Assembly (NCBI GenBank): GCA_020627645.1
Contig: JAHDGN010000010.1
Span: 1 to 17,650 of the forward strand
DNA from: Akkermansiaceae bacterium
GTDB lineage: Bacteria > Verrucomicrobiota > Verrucomicrobiia > Verrucomicrobiales > Akkermansiaceae
Length of the DNA stretch: 17,650 nt
Reading direction: 5' to 3'
Part shown: in pieces, positions 1 through 6,916 of the stretch
Layout: the number at the start of each line of letters is the position of its first letter
How positions within the stretch are numbered: the stretch's first letter is position 1
The notes under the pieces: generated by a model
Database searches by the model: none
Seen by the model: only the letters and a program-made list of their open reading frames with translations
Told to the model about the DNA's origin: nothing
Program-made: the position numbers and the translations under genes

Positions 1-186
1 CGCATCCTCATCCCGTAAATAATGAATCCCCTCCACCACAGAATCCGTCTTCAACAAACTCAAAACCTCACCACTTCCCACCACCGCACAATCATCCCCA
101 GGCCCAACAACCACATTGTCACTTCCCACCACCCCACCCACCAAACGCTTCACCAATTCATCTTCACCAATCTCACCCACTCTCAT
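1..186 (-). CDS. thiL: Thiamine-monophosphate kinase, N-terminal part (cut by window edge)
   Basis: Sixty-two codons are open from an ATG at 186 to the window edge, so only the N-terminus is seen. ThiL phosphorylates thiamine monophosphate to thiamine pyrophosphate with ATP, in the cytoplasm. The visible part carries family hallmarks: MRVGEIGEDELVKRL at the start (usual form GEFELI), the metal/ATP-binding PGDDCAVV around residues 29-36, and TDSVVEGIHY at 48-57 (usual form TDxLVEGVHF). The start is set by a TGATG overlap with the stop of the upstream CPBP gene. A GGAAG lies about 10 bases before the ATG, so translation is probably coupled. The ATP-binding N-terminal domain is the best-conserved part of ThiL, which makes the identification safe despite the truncation. 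The rest of the gene and its other neighbours are not visible. Confidence 0.9.
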   Translation of the reverse strand, partial: MRVGEIGEDELVKRLVGGVVGSDNVVVGPGDDCAVVGSGEVLSLLKTDSVVEGIHYLRDEDA

Positions 187-959
187 CACATCGGCACTTC
201 CACAAATTTTGACAACACCATCATCCCAACCATCAACCCATTAAACACCGCATGACACAAGATCGGCGCCCATAACGAACCTGTTCGTTCATACAAAATC
301 ACAAACAACACCCCCATCACAAACAACATCGGCAAACCCGCCAAATTCCAATGCACCACTCCGAAAAGCATCGAAGAAAAAATCGTCGCAAACCACCTCT
401 CACTAAATCTCTTTGCCACCGGATACAAAAATCCCCGAAAAATCAACTCCTCACCAATCGGCGCACAAACTGCCGCCGCAAATAAGGCCGCCAGCATAAA
501 TTTCACATCCCCCGATTCCATCACCGCTCGAACCACCTCTTGCTGGCCTCCACCATAACTCTTCTTCACCCACTCCTGCCAACCTGACAAAACCACCAAA
601 TTTGCCAAAAAAATCACCCCAACCACAAAAACCGGAACGATCCAAAAAAGATGCCTCCACCCCTCCCACCTCAGACCAAAGAACTCTACCAAATCCACCC
701 GCCTCATCAACGCCACCGGCACAAATCCCGCCAACACGACCTTCATCAATCCTCCCAAAACCAACCCTTCAGCCGACAAATCCAGACTCCCGCCCCCCAT
801 TCTATCAGCCAAACCTCGCCACTGCAGAACAAACAAAATCGCAAAACCTCCCATCAACAACAAATCCCAATTCCTAAAAATCGACGTCGAAACCCTCCCC
901 CCCATCGTCCACCTCAGGCCAAAAATGACGCACCAAAAAATATGCAGGTAATGCCACAC
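186..959 (-). CDS. CPBP-family intramembrane metalloprotease
   Basis: This is an Abi/CPBP-type (Rce1-like) membrane protease of 257 residues read from a GTG. The catalytic motifs are present: EELIFRG with E170-E171 and R175, FGVVHWN with H203, and LCHAVFN with H236 and N240. Hydrophobic segments lie near 32-46, 67-84, 104-125, 153-166, 194-206, 211-223 and 231-249. The substrate is unknown. Family members process prenylated proteins or peptides, or act in immunity and signalling. The GTG has no Shine-Dalgarno (a T run precedes it), and the first 20 residues do not look like a natural N-terminus. A better N-terminus lies in another frame up to 1002 (separate entry), so the intact gene probably spans 186-1002 with a one-base shift at the C7 run 897-903. 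The 3' end overlaps thiL by TGATG. Confidence 0.85.
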   Translation of the reverse strand: MWHYLHIFWCVIFGLRWTMGGRVSTSIFRNWDLLLMGGFAILFVLQWRGLADRMGGGSLDLSAEGLVLGGLMKVVLAGFVPVALMRRVDLVEFFGLRWEGWRHLFWIVPVFVVGVIFLANLVVLSGWQEWVKKSYGGGQQEVVRAVMESGDVKFMLAALFAAAVCAPIGEELIFRGFLYPVAKRFSERWFATIFSSMLFGVVHWNLAGLPMLFVMGVLFVILYERTGSLWAPILCHAVFNGLMVGMMVLSKFVEVPM

Positions 960-1002
960 AAAAAAACGAACTCAACGTGATCAAAAACACGTCTCCAAGC
1001 AC
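874..1002 (-). other. Out-of-frame N-terminal membrane segment of the CPBP protease gene
   Basis: In the frame next to the CPBP gene, a GTG at 1002 is preceded by GGAG with six bases between, and opens a peptide beginning MLGDVFLITLSSFFCVALPA and continuing YFLVRHFWPEVDDGG. This is a convincing membrane segment with a positive, then acidic, flank. It runs to a TAG at 876-874. At the seven-base G run (coding strand, 903-897), removing one G would join it directly to the CPBP frame (DDGG then RVSTSIFRNWD). The gene may therefore be disrupted, variable in phase at the run, or affected by a one-base sequence error. That the two parts belong together is inferred from the signal for translation, the hydrophobicity and the position of the run. 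Confidence 0.5.
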
Positions 1003-1117
1003 CTTAAACTCCGCAACCGTCACGGATGGGAACCTAAATCGATTTCTCGCAAAGAAAAGCCAACACCCCAAACAATCCCAGCTCGCCTCTCAAGAATTGC
1101 TCTGCTATCCTACCCTC

Positions 1118-1999
1118 ATGAAAGTAGTATTCCTTCGAGTAGTGACTGCGCTCATTCTTCTCATCTCCCCCAGCACAGCCGAATCCCACAAATTCACCAG
1201 CTCCAAAGGAAAAGTCGTCGACGCATCCATTGTCGATGTGAAGCCAACCACCATTACTCTCAGACTCAAAAAAAACGGAAACCAAGTCTCGGTAAAACGC
1301 TCAAATCTCTCGCCCAAAGACCAAGCTTACATCGCCAAATGGACCGCCAATCAACTCCCAGACCTCAACATCACGCCAGGATTCAAAAGAAACATCAGCC
1401 AAACGAGACGAGGGACTTACGAACAAGAATTTAACTTCAAGCTTCAGATTGAAAACCTCTCTCCCAACCTCAACTTGGAGGACTCAAAAGCCACATTAAT
1501 CATCGTCGGTAAGTCAGTCGACCGCTCCAAGACCTACAAAATCATCTCCCACCAAACCAAAGACTTCTCCATACCCTCAGGTGAATCACTCGACCTCCAA
1601 TTCGACCCCATCTCCAATATCTACGGACTCGAAGACGAACCCGGAGTTGAAGAAGAAGACCGCCAAAAAGTTGGTTTCCAAGGTCTGGGCTACATCATTC
1701 ACATTGAAAGGCAACGCGACAACAAAATGGTCCACTTCAACTCCCCATCCACTGTTCTAGAACCTAACAAAGAAAAAATCCTCAAGTTTAATCAAGGCGA
1801 TATCATCGATCGCACCTTTACCAAGCTCATCGAGGCCGGCCCAAAAGAAGAGGAAGAAGACGAAAAAGATGGCCAAGACGGAAAAGACGGTAAGGGGGGG
1901 AAAGGCGGAGAAGGGGGGAAAGGAGGGAAAGGAGGGAAAGGAGGTGAGAAAAATGATGAAAAGAAGAAAGACAAAGAGCCAGCCATCGCTATAGACTAA
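1118..1999 (+). CDS. Secreted SHD1-like domain protein with Gly/Lys-rich acidic tail
   Basis: The protein has 293 residues from the ATG that opens MKVVFLRVVTALILLISPST, a typical signal peptide ending near AES. The frame extends further upstream, but that part lacks protein-like character and would overlap the promoter region of the divergent CPBP gene. Residues about 24-66 (KFTSSKGKVVDASIVDV... to LSPKDQAYIAKW) resemble the SHD1 (SLA1 homology 1) beta-barrel repeat found on many secreted planctomycete and verrucomicrobial proteins. The middle, about 75-240, looks like a beta-rich domain that I do not recognise. The tail is first acidic (EEEEDEKD), then a run of GKGG/GEGG units, then charged. 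Location is periplasmic or outside the cell; function is unknown. The DoxX-like gene follows after 33 bases in the same direction. No Shine-Dalgarno is seen. Confidence 0.75.
   Translation: MKVVFLRVVTALILLISPSTAESHKFTSSKGKVVDASIVDVKPTTITLRLKKNGNQVSVKRSNLSPKDQAYIAKWTANQLPDLNITPGFKRNISQTRRGTYEQEFNFKLQIENLSPNLNLEDSKATLIIVGKSVDRSKTYKIISHQTKDFSIPSGESLDLQFDPISNIYGLEDEPGVEEEDRQKVGFQGLGYIIHIERQRDNKMVHFNSPSTVLEPNKEKILKFNQGDIIDRTFTKLIEAGPKEEEEDEKDGQDGKDGKGGKGGEGGKGGKGGKGGEKNDEKKKDKEPAIAID
1890..1947 (+). repeat. G-rich tandem repeat coding for GKGG/GEGG units
   Basis: Inside the C-terminus of the SHD1-like gene, units of the form GGN-GGN-AAA/GAA repeat, including a G7 run (1894-1900), a G6 run (1913-1918) and three near-identical GGAGGGAAA units. 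The + strand here is almost all purine, whereas the rest of the window is strikingly G-poor. The tract could change length by slippage and could form a G-quadruplex in RNA or in single-stranded DNA. This is inferred from base pattern only. Confidence 0.7.
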
Positions 2000-2032
2000 T
2001 AACGATCAACACTTTTTAACCTCCAAAAAACA

Positions 2033-2629
2033 ATGTCCCAAATTCCAGTCATCGCACGTAACATCCTCGGACTCGCTTTTATCGTCTTCGGACTCAACCA
2101 CTTCATGCCTTTCCTGAGCTTCCCTCAACCTGATCTCAAGCCAATGGCCGAAGGTTTCATGGGCGCTCTGCAACACAAGATCCCAACTCCCTTTGACTTC
2201 AAGCTCTCCTACCTCGACATCGTGAAAGGGCTTGAAGTATTTGGAGGCTTCCTTCTCATCACCAAACGCTTTGCTCCGCTCGGGCTCGTCATCCTGACTC
2301 CAATTGTGATCAATATCCTACTCTGGGACATCTTCCTAATGCGCGCGTTCAATCCCATCAGTGCAGGACTCGCCTTCCTCACCCTCCTCCTTCTTTGTAT
2401 CTTCGGCCGCAACTTCACCCGCCTCTTCGCTGGCCCGATCAAAAAAGCCGAACCCGAAGAGCTCATCTCGCTCGACGCCCCTGATCCATCACCCAAAACA
2501 CCCTCAAACCCTCTTGTCACACCAAAAGCGTCCGCGCCTTCAACACCCTCTGCCGCCGCCCCCATCCAGATCAAAGCTCCATCAGCGACTGTGGACAACA
2601 CCATCGACTTAGACTCAAAAACAAACTAG
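2033..2629 (+). CDS. DoxX-like integral membrane protein
   Basis: The protein has 198 residues with four hydrophobic segments (about 8-28, 60-78, 82-102, 108-125), the layout of small DoxX/DoxD-type membrane proteins. The first segment, RNILGLAFIVFGLNHF, and the GLEVFGGFLLITKRFAPLGLVIL stretch (given here in shortened form by its position, 66-88) fit that family. Some members act with thiol or quinone oxidoreductases, but the role here cannot be read from the sequence. The last 60 residues are a Pro/Ala/Ser-rich hydrophilic tail, probably disordered. The start lacks a Shine-Dalgarno and is preceded by an A-rich stretch (CCAAAAAACAATG). Its TAG stop lies about eight bases before the likely start of the flavoprotein gene, so the two genes are probably co-transcribed and translationally coupled. 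Confidence 0.7.
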   Translation: MSQIPVIARNILGLAFIVFGLNHFMPFLSFPQPDLKPMAEGFMGALQHKIPTPFDFKLSYLDIVKGLEVFGGFLLITKRFAPLGLVILTPIVINILLWDIFLMRAFNPISAGLAFLTLLLLCIFGRNFTRLFAGPIKKAEPEELISLDAPDPSPKTPSNPLVTPKASAPSTPSAAAPIQIKAPSATVDNTIDLDSKTN

Positions 2630-2637
2630 TTCACGCT

Positions 2638-3834
2638 ATCACTCCCCATATCCTTATCATCGGCGGTGGCCCTGCCGGACTTCGGGCCGCCGAAATCACC
2701 TCCGCCGCAGGCATCCCCACCTCGCTCTGCGACCACAAGCCATCCGTCGGTCGTAAGTTCCTCATCGCTGGAAAAGGCGGCCTCAACCTCACCCACTCCG
2801 AACCTAGGCCACAATTCGATTCTCGATATTCTGGCCCAGACCAACCTCCAAACTTCTGGTCCCAAGCCCTCGACCAGTTTGACAACCAAGAGATCCGTAA
2901 ATGGGCCGCCCGACTCGACGTCGGAACCTTCATCCAAAAATCTGGCCGCGTATACCCCAAAGCCCTCAAAGCAGCCCCACTCCTCCGTCGCTGGCTCATC
3001 AAACTACGCGAACAAGGAGTTCAATTCCACATGCACCACCAACTCACCGCTCTCGAACAATCTTCCGCAACGTTCAGCACCCCAATTGGACCCAAAATGA
3101 TCACCCCCTCTGCCATCATCTTAGCCCTCGGAGGCGCCTCCTGGCCCCAAACCGGATCCGATGGCAATTGGACCAAAACTCTCAATCAAGCCGGCATTCC
3201 CATCAACCCCCTCTCTCCTGCCAATTGTGGATGGGAAACCAACTGGCCTCACCACCTCATTCCCCAAATCGAAGCCCAACCCATCAAAAACATCATCGCC
3301 TCCACCCCAGATCTCAAAGCCCCAGGGGAACTCATGATCACCAAATACGGACTCGAAGGTGGACCAATCTACCTCCTCGGACCCTCACTTCGATCCATGC
3401 CCCAACCCACCCTCACTCTTGACCTAAAACCCACTTTCTCCATCGAACAACTCACCCGGAAAATGGAGTCCGCTAGAAAAAATTTCCTCCGTGAATCAAT
3501 CCAACGCTGGAAACTCCCCATCGCCGCAACCCTCCTCCTCGAACACTTCCACGGCCCTTTCGAGTCCGCATCACAACTCGCCCACCACACCAAATCATTC
3601 AAAATCCCCCTCCAGCAACCTCGCCCTATCGATGAAGCCATTTCCTCAGCCGGCGGCATCCCATGGCCTCAAATCACACCCAACCTGATGCTGAAAAAAC
3701 TTCCAGGAACATTCGTCGCTGGTGAAATGATCGATTGGGAAGCTCCAACCGGTGGCTACCTCCTCCAAGGCGCCTTTGCCTCAGGAACCATCGCCGCCCA
3801 GTCAGCCATCAAATACCTTCAAACAAACGAATAA
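2638..3834 (+). CDS. HI0933-type FAD-dependent flavoprotein with no canonical start codon
   Basis: The frame is continuous and encodes a full-length flavoprotein of about 398 residues (TIGR03862/HI0933-like, predicted FAD-dependent oxidoreductase). The N-terminus shows the Rossmann dinucleotide fold HILIIGGGPAGLRAAE with GGGPAG at 9-14, then GRKFLIAGKGGLNLTH at 38-53. The C-terminus has AGEMIDWEAPTGGYLLQGAF, the usual FAD-contacting end of the family. No ATG, GTG, TTG or CTG occurs in frame between the upstream TGA (2482-2484) and the Rossmann motif. The first canonical start is an ATG at 3031, which would remove the FAD site. I place the start at ATC 2638, nine bases after the DoxX-like stop. 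A frameshift fusion with the DoxX-like gene or a sequence error are alternatives. The enzymatic reaction of this family is not established. Confidence 0.8.
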   Translation: MTPHILIIGGGPAGLRAAEITSAAGIPTSLCDHKPSVGRKFLIAGKGGLNLTHSEPRPQFDSRYSGPDQPPNFWSQALDQFDNQEIRKWAARLDVGTFIQKSGRVYPKALKAAPLLRRWLIKLREQGVQFHMHHQLTALEQSSATFSTPIGPKMITPSAIILALGGASWPQTGSDGNWTKTLNQAGIPINPLSPANCGWETNWPHHLIPQIEAQPIKNIIASTPDLKAPGELMITKYGLEGGPIYLLGPSLRSMPQPTLTLDLKPTFSIEQLTRKMESARKNFLRESIQRWKLPIAATLLLEHFHGPFESASQLAHHTKSFKIPLQQPRPIDEAISSAGGIPWPQITPNLMLKKLPGTFVAGEMIDWEAPTGGYLLQGAFASGTIAAQSAIKYLQTNE

Positions 3835-3893
3835 AGAATCACAAATAAATTTGAAACTCCCATAAGAACGGCTACTTAATTACATACAATAAA

Positions 3894-5591
3894 ATGAAAG
3901 CACACACTAACTCCTCTAAGAGGCTGCTTCTGCCTGTCATCGTATCTCTTTTCACTCAGATCTTACCCTCTGTGGCTCAACAGTTTGTGGTAGAAAGCTC
4001 CAGTTACAACGTCGAGACGTCCACCCTATCTCTCACGTGGACCTCTTCTCCCGGCGAAACTTTCGATATCGAACTCTCCAACAACCTGGAACAATGGAAC
4101 GCGACTCTCGAAACCAACCTCATCGCCGACCCAGGCTCATCGACGACCCGAACATACGAACTCGATGATCTAAATCTCGAAAGCGAAGACCAACTCTTCA
4201 TTCGAATCGCTAAGCTCGGTCCAACAACACCACCGAATATCATTTTCCTCCTGTCAGACGACCAAACCAAATACTCAGTCGGCTGCTACGGAAACCCCGA
4301 CGTCATCACCCCACATCAAGACAAAGTCGGCACCGATGGCATCATCTTCGATCGTCATTACACCTCCACCGCCATCTGCATGGGCTCCCGAGCCAATATC
4401 TTCACCGGCATGTACGAATACAAACATGGATGCAACTTTGACCGCGGCAACCTCACCACAACCATGTGGGCCAATTCCTACCCTGTCCTCCTACGGAATG
4501 CTGGCTACCACACTGGTTTTGCCGGAAAAATCGGAATTGAAGGAGTCGACGTCTCGCCAGGATTTGACGTGTCAGTCATCGGACCTCAACGCCAAAGCTC
4601 ATACACCACAAACCAAATCAACGGTCTCGAAGCCTACGCCACCGAATTCCCGCACGCCACCCTTGCCCTCGGAGCCTGGGGACGAGATTTCGTCGCCTCC
4701 TCTGTCGCTCTCAATAAACCCTTCTGCATGTCCATCTCATTCAAGGCCCCCCACCGCCCCACCACTCCAGATCCCAGATTCAACAACATTTATGTCAACC
4801 CCGACACTGGAGGCCCCATCACTTTCACAAAACCAGGCAACTACGGACGCGTCTTTGGTGACACCCGTCCCCCACAAATGAAAACCGGTCGTCAATGGCC
4901 TCGCTTCACCCAATGGGGATACGACAGCAATTATGACAACGTCATGGCCACCTACCACCGCCAGGTCTACGGCATCGACCAAGCCGTCAAAATGATCCGA
5001 GACGAAGTCATCGCACAAGGCATCGAAAACAACACCGTCATCATTTATACCAGCGACAACGGCTTTCTCTGCGGATCACACGGCTTCGCATCTAAAGTTC
5101 TCCCCATCGAAGAAGCATCGGCTGCCCCACTCATGATCTATGACCCACGCGCCACAACGTCAGGCCAGGGTTTCCGATGCAACCGACTCACCGGAAACAT
5201 CGACTTCGCGCCAACGATTCTGGACCTTGCTGGCCTCCCTGTCCCTCAAAACATGGATGGAAAAAGCCTCGTCCCTCTGCTCTCAAATCCAAGTAACGGA
5301 GGACACGACCAGCTCGCCCTGATGAACGTCTGGGACGCAGCAGGAACCACTGCTCTTACCATTGTAAGCGATAACTTCAAATACACCTACTGGTGGAGCG
5401 ACACTCCAGAAGAAGAACTCTACGACCTCGCCAATGACCCTCTGGAGCTCAATGACCTCTCTCAAAATCCCACCTTCGCCAATACCCTCAATACCATGCG
5501 CACCAAATACGATGAACAACTCCAACATTGGAAAGATAACGGCGTCAGCACCAATGGCTACCCCGACATGGCAACAAACTTTACTCGTTAA
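3894..5591 (+). CDS. Secreted sulfatase with N-terminal accessory domain and CMGSR site
   Basis: The protein has 565 residues. Residues 1-29 form a signal peptide (cleavage near SVAQQ). Residues about 31-107 form a beta-rich accessory domain (SSPGETFDIELSNNLEQW). The sulfatase domain starts at PPNIIFLLSDDQ with the metal-binding D122-D123. Residues 162-166 are CMGSR at the position of the formylglycine site, normally CxPSR or CxASR. Later family features are KAPHRP (H287), SDNG (387-390) and K401 after the GSHG. The usual GKWHLG is replaced by GKIGIEG at 211-217. It should remove sulfate esters from a polysaccharide or glycan outside the cytoplasm, if the Cys is converted to formylglycine. 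The substrate cannot be told. The ATG is preceded by AT-rich sequence without a Shine-Dalgarno. It stands alone between the flavoprotein and the LysR gene. Confidence 0.9.
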   Translation: MKAHTNSSKRLLLPVIVSLFTQILPSVAQQFVVESSSYNVETSTLSLTWTSSPGETFDIELSNNLEQWNATLETNLIADPGSSTTRTYELDDLNLESEDQLFIRIAKLGPTTPPNIIFLLSDDQTKYSVGCYGNPDVITPHQDKVGTDGIIFDRHYTSTAICMGSRANIFTGMYEYKHGCNFDRGNLTTTMWANSYPVLLRNAGYHTGFAGKIGIEGVDVSPGFDVSVIGPQRQSSYTTNQINGLEAYATEFPHATLALGAWGRDFVASSVALNKPFCMSISFKAPHRPTTPDPRFNNIYVNPDTGGPITFTKPGNYGRVFGDTRPPQMKTGRQWPRFTQWGYDSNYDNVMATYHRQVYGIDQAVKMIRDEVIAQGIENNTVIIYTSDNGFLCGSHGFASKVLPIEEASAAPLMIYDPRATTSGQGFRCNRLTGNIDFAPTILDLAGLPVPQNMDGKSLVPLLSNPSNGGHDQLALMNVWDAAGTTALTIVSDNFKYTYWWSDTPEEELYDLANDPLELNDLSQNPTFANTLNTMRTKYDEQLQHWKDNGVSTNGYPDMATNFTR

Positions 5592-5977
5592 CAAAAAACC
5601 CGGAATTTCTGCAATCCATCAATTATTTTCATGAACAGATTGTTCCACCTGGCGACCAAACAACCTGAACCCAAAGGGTAGCCAACCCAGTTTAGTCAGC
5701 AGCACCAAAGCATTCCGATCTTTTTTGGCTCAGTCAGTCAGAGGCACTCATTCGTTCTGGTTCATGTCCAGAGAAATCAAAAAGAGGACCTCTAAACCTT
5801 TATTTTGACTTAAGATCACACCCTCAGAGCCCTCACCCCAACTCCACTGAAACCGGCTTTAGAGCTCTTTTTTGATTGGTCCTATCGACAAACCACCTCT
5901 CTTTAAACCAAAAATTCTTGATAATTGCACGGAAGTACCTACGTTGCTTCACATGAAACCTACTCATCAAAAAACCT
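5592..5977. other. Intergenic region between sulfatase and LysR gene
   Basis: No convincing coding sequence is seen on either strand in these 386 bases. The stretch holds a short perfect inverted repeat AGAGGACCTCT (5783-5793), a LysR-type candidate box at 5806-5818, and a T run after an AGAGCTCT palindrome (5861-5873). A CAGTCAGTCAG direct repeat occurs near 5735. No strong intrinsic terminator for the sulfatase gene is visible. The region presumably carries the lysR promoter, but no clear -35/-10 pair stands out. Confidence 0.5.
5806..5818. promoter_or_regulatory. Candidate LysR-type regulator binding site (T-N11-A)
   Basis: TGACTTAAGATCA is a T-N11-A element with TGA/TCA arms and a central CTTAAG, the general form of LysR-type operators. 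It lies about 160 bases before the LysR gene, where autoregulation would be expected. The pattern is short and could arise by chance. Confidence 0.2.
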
Positions 5978-6916
5978 ATGCCCGACCTTCCTGATCTCCG
6001 CCAAGTCCGCTCCCTCGTCGCCCTCGCTGAAACCGGTAGCTTTACCAAGGCAGCCGAACAACTCGGCGTCACACAATCAGCTATTTCTCATTCGATCAGA
6101 GCCCTAGAGACTCTCATGGACTGTGAACTCGTTGAACGCTCGGGAAAACGCATTGCTCTATCCCAAAACGGAACCACCCTACTCAGACGCTTCAAAGCAG
6201 CTCTGACCGAACTGAACAAAGCTCGCGAAGAACTCTCTCTCCTCAGGCGATGGGGCCAAGGCCGACTCCGCGTCGGTGTCACCCAAACTCTCTGCTCTTA
6301 CCTCCTCCCGGGAGCCATCCAAGAGTTTCGTCAACTCTACCCTCGATGTGAAATTCATATCGAATCTGCAGACACTGCCAGTCTCATCGAGCTCATTGAT
6401 CAGGGAACCATCGATCTCGCAATCGGCATCGGAGGTCGCGAGCCAGCTTGGATCAAGTTCGAGCCCATTTTTGACGATAATCTCATCTTCGTCGTCTCAC
6501 CAGACCACGATTGGGCAAAGTCTAAAAAACCCACTCCCACCAACCTCGAAGAACAATCCTTTCTCGTCTACGCACGAAAAAGCGAAACCTACCACCTTCT
6601 CAAATCCACTTTTGCGGAAGTCGGCATCAGGCTCAGACCAAGCCTTAGCCTCGGTGATATGGGAGCCATCAAAGAAATGGCCAAAGTTGGTGCCGGTGTC
6701 GGCGTAGTCGCCCCTTGGATCGCTCAAACCGAAATCGAAAATGGTGAACTCATTCCCGTCCCACTCGCAACCACTCACCACCGATCATGGGGCCTTTTGT
6801 CACGAGAAAGTCGGCACCTTAATATGATCGAAGAAGACTTCTTGCGACTCTGCCGGAAGACCACCGCCGAATTCGAAGGCACCACCCCGCCAAAGTTGAA
6901 AAAAGCTACAAAGTAA
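5978..6916 (+). CDS. LysR-type transcriptional regulator
   Basis: The protein has 312 residues, the normal family length. The N-terminal winged helix-turn-helix (about 4-63) reads LRQVRSLVALAETGSFTKAA, then EQLGVTQSAISHSIRALE, the standard LysR motif. A linker helix (about 65-90) leads into a periplasmic-binding-protein-like effector domain beginning near LRVGVTQTLCSYLLPGAI (about 95) and containing GTIDLAIGIGGRE and GVGVVAPWIAQ. It should bind DNA as a tetramer and respond to a small molecule, which cannot be named. LysR regulators often lie divergent from their target, but here the upstream sulfatase runs in the same direction and the downstream protease converges on it, so the target is uncertain. 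Its end overlaps the end of the protease gene by 11 bases. No Shine-Dalgarno; an A run (CAAAAAACCT) precedes the ATG. Confidence 0.9.
   Translation: MPDLPDLRQVRSLVALAETGSFTKAAEQLGVTQSAISHSIRALETLMDCELVERSGKRIALSQNGTTLLRRFKAALTELNKAREELSLLRRWGQGRLRVGVTQTLCSYLLPGAIQEFRQLYPRCEIHIESADTASLIELIDQGTIDLAIGIGGREPAWIKFEPIFDDNLIFVVSPDHDWAKSKKPTPTNLEEQSFLVYARKSETYHLLKSTFAEVGIRLRPSLSLGDMGAIKEMAKVGAGVGVVAPWIAQTEIENGELIPVPLATTHHRSWGLLSRESRHLNMIEEDFLRLCRKTTAEFEGTTPPKLKKATK

Noticed and set aside
22..255. 77-codon + strand frame antisense to thiL
   Set aside because: His/Thr/Asn-rich translation that arises from the C-rich strand; the opposite strand encodes ThiL motifs.
977..1117. Upstream extension of the SHD1-like protein
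   Set aside because: It would put 47 residues without structure before an obvious signal peptide and would overlap the 5' end of the divergent CPBP gene.
3851..3890. TTGAAA and AT-rich elements as a promoter for the sulfatase at 3894
   Set aside because: No -10 with a good match at proper spacing; the best TATAAT-like box (TACAAT) is only three bases from the ATG.
5861..5873. AGAGCTCT palindrome followed by T run as a terminator
   Set aside because: The palindrome has no loop and only four base pairs per arm, too weak to terminate.
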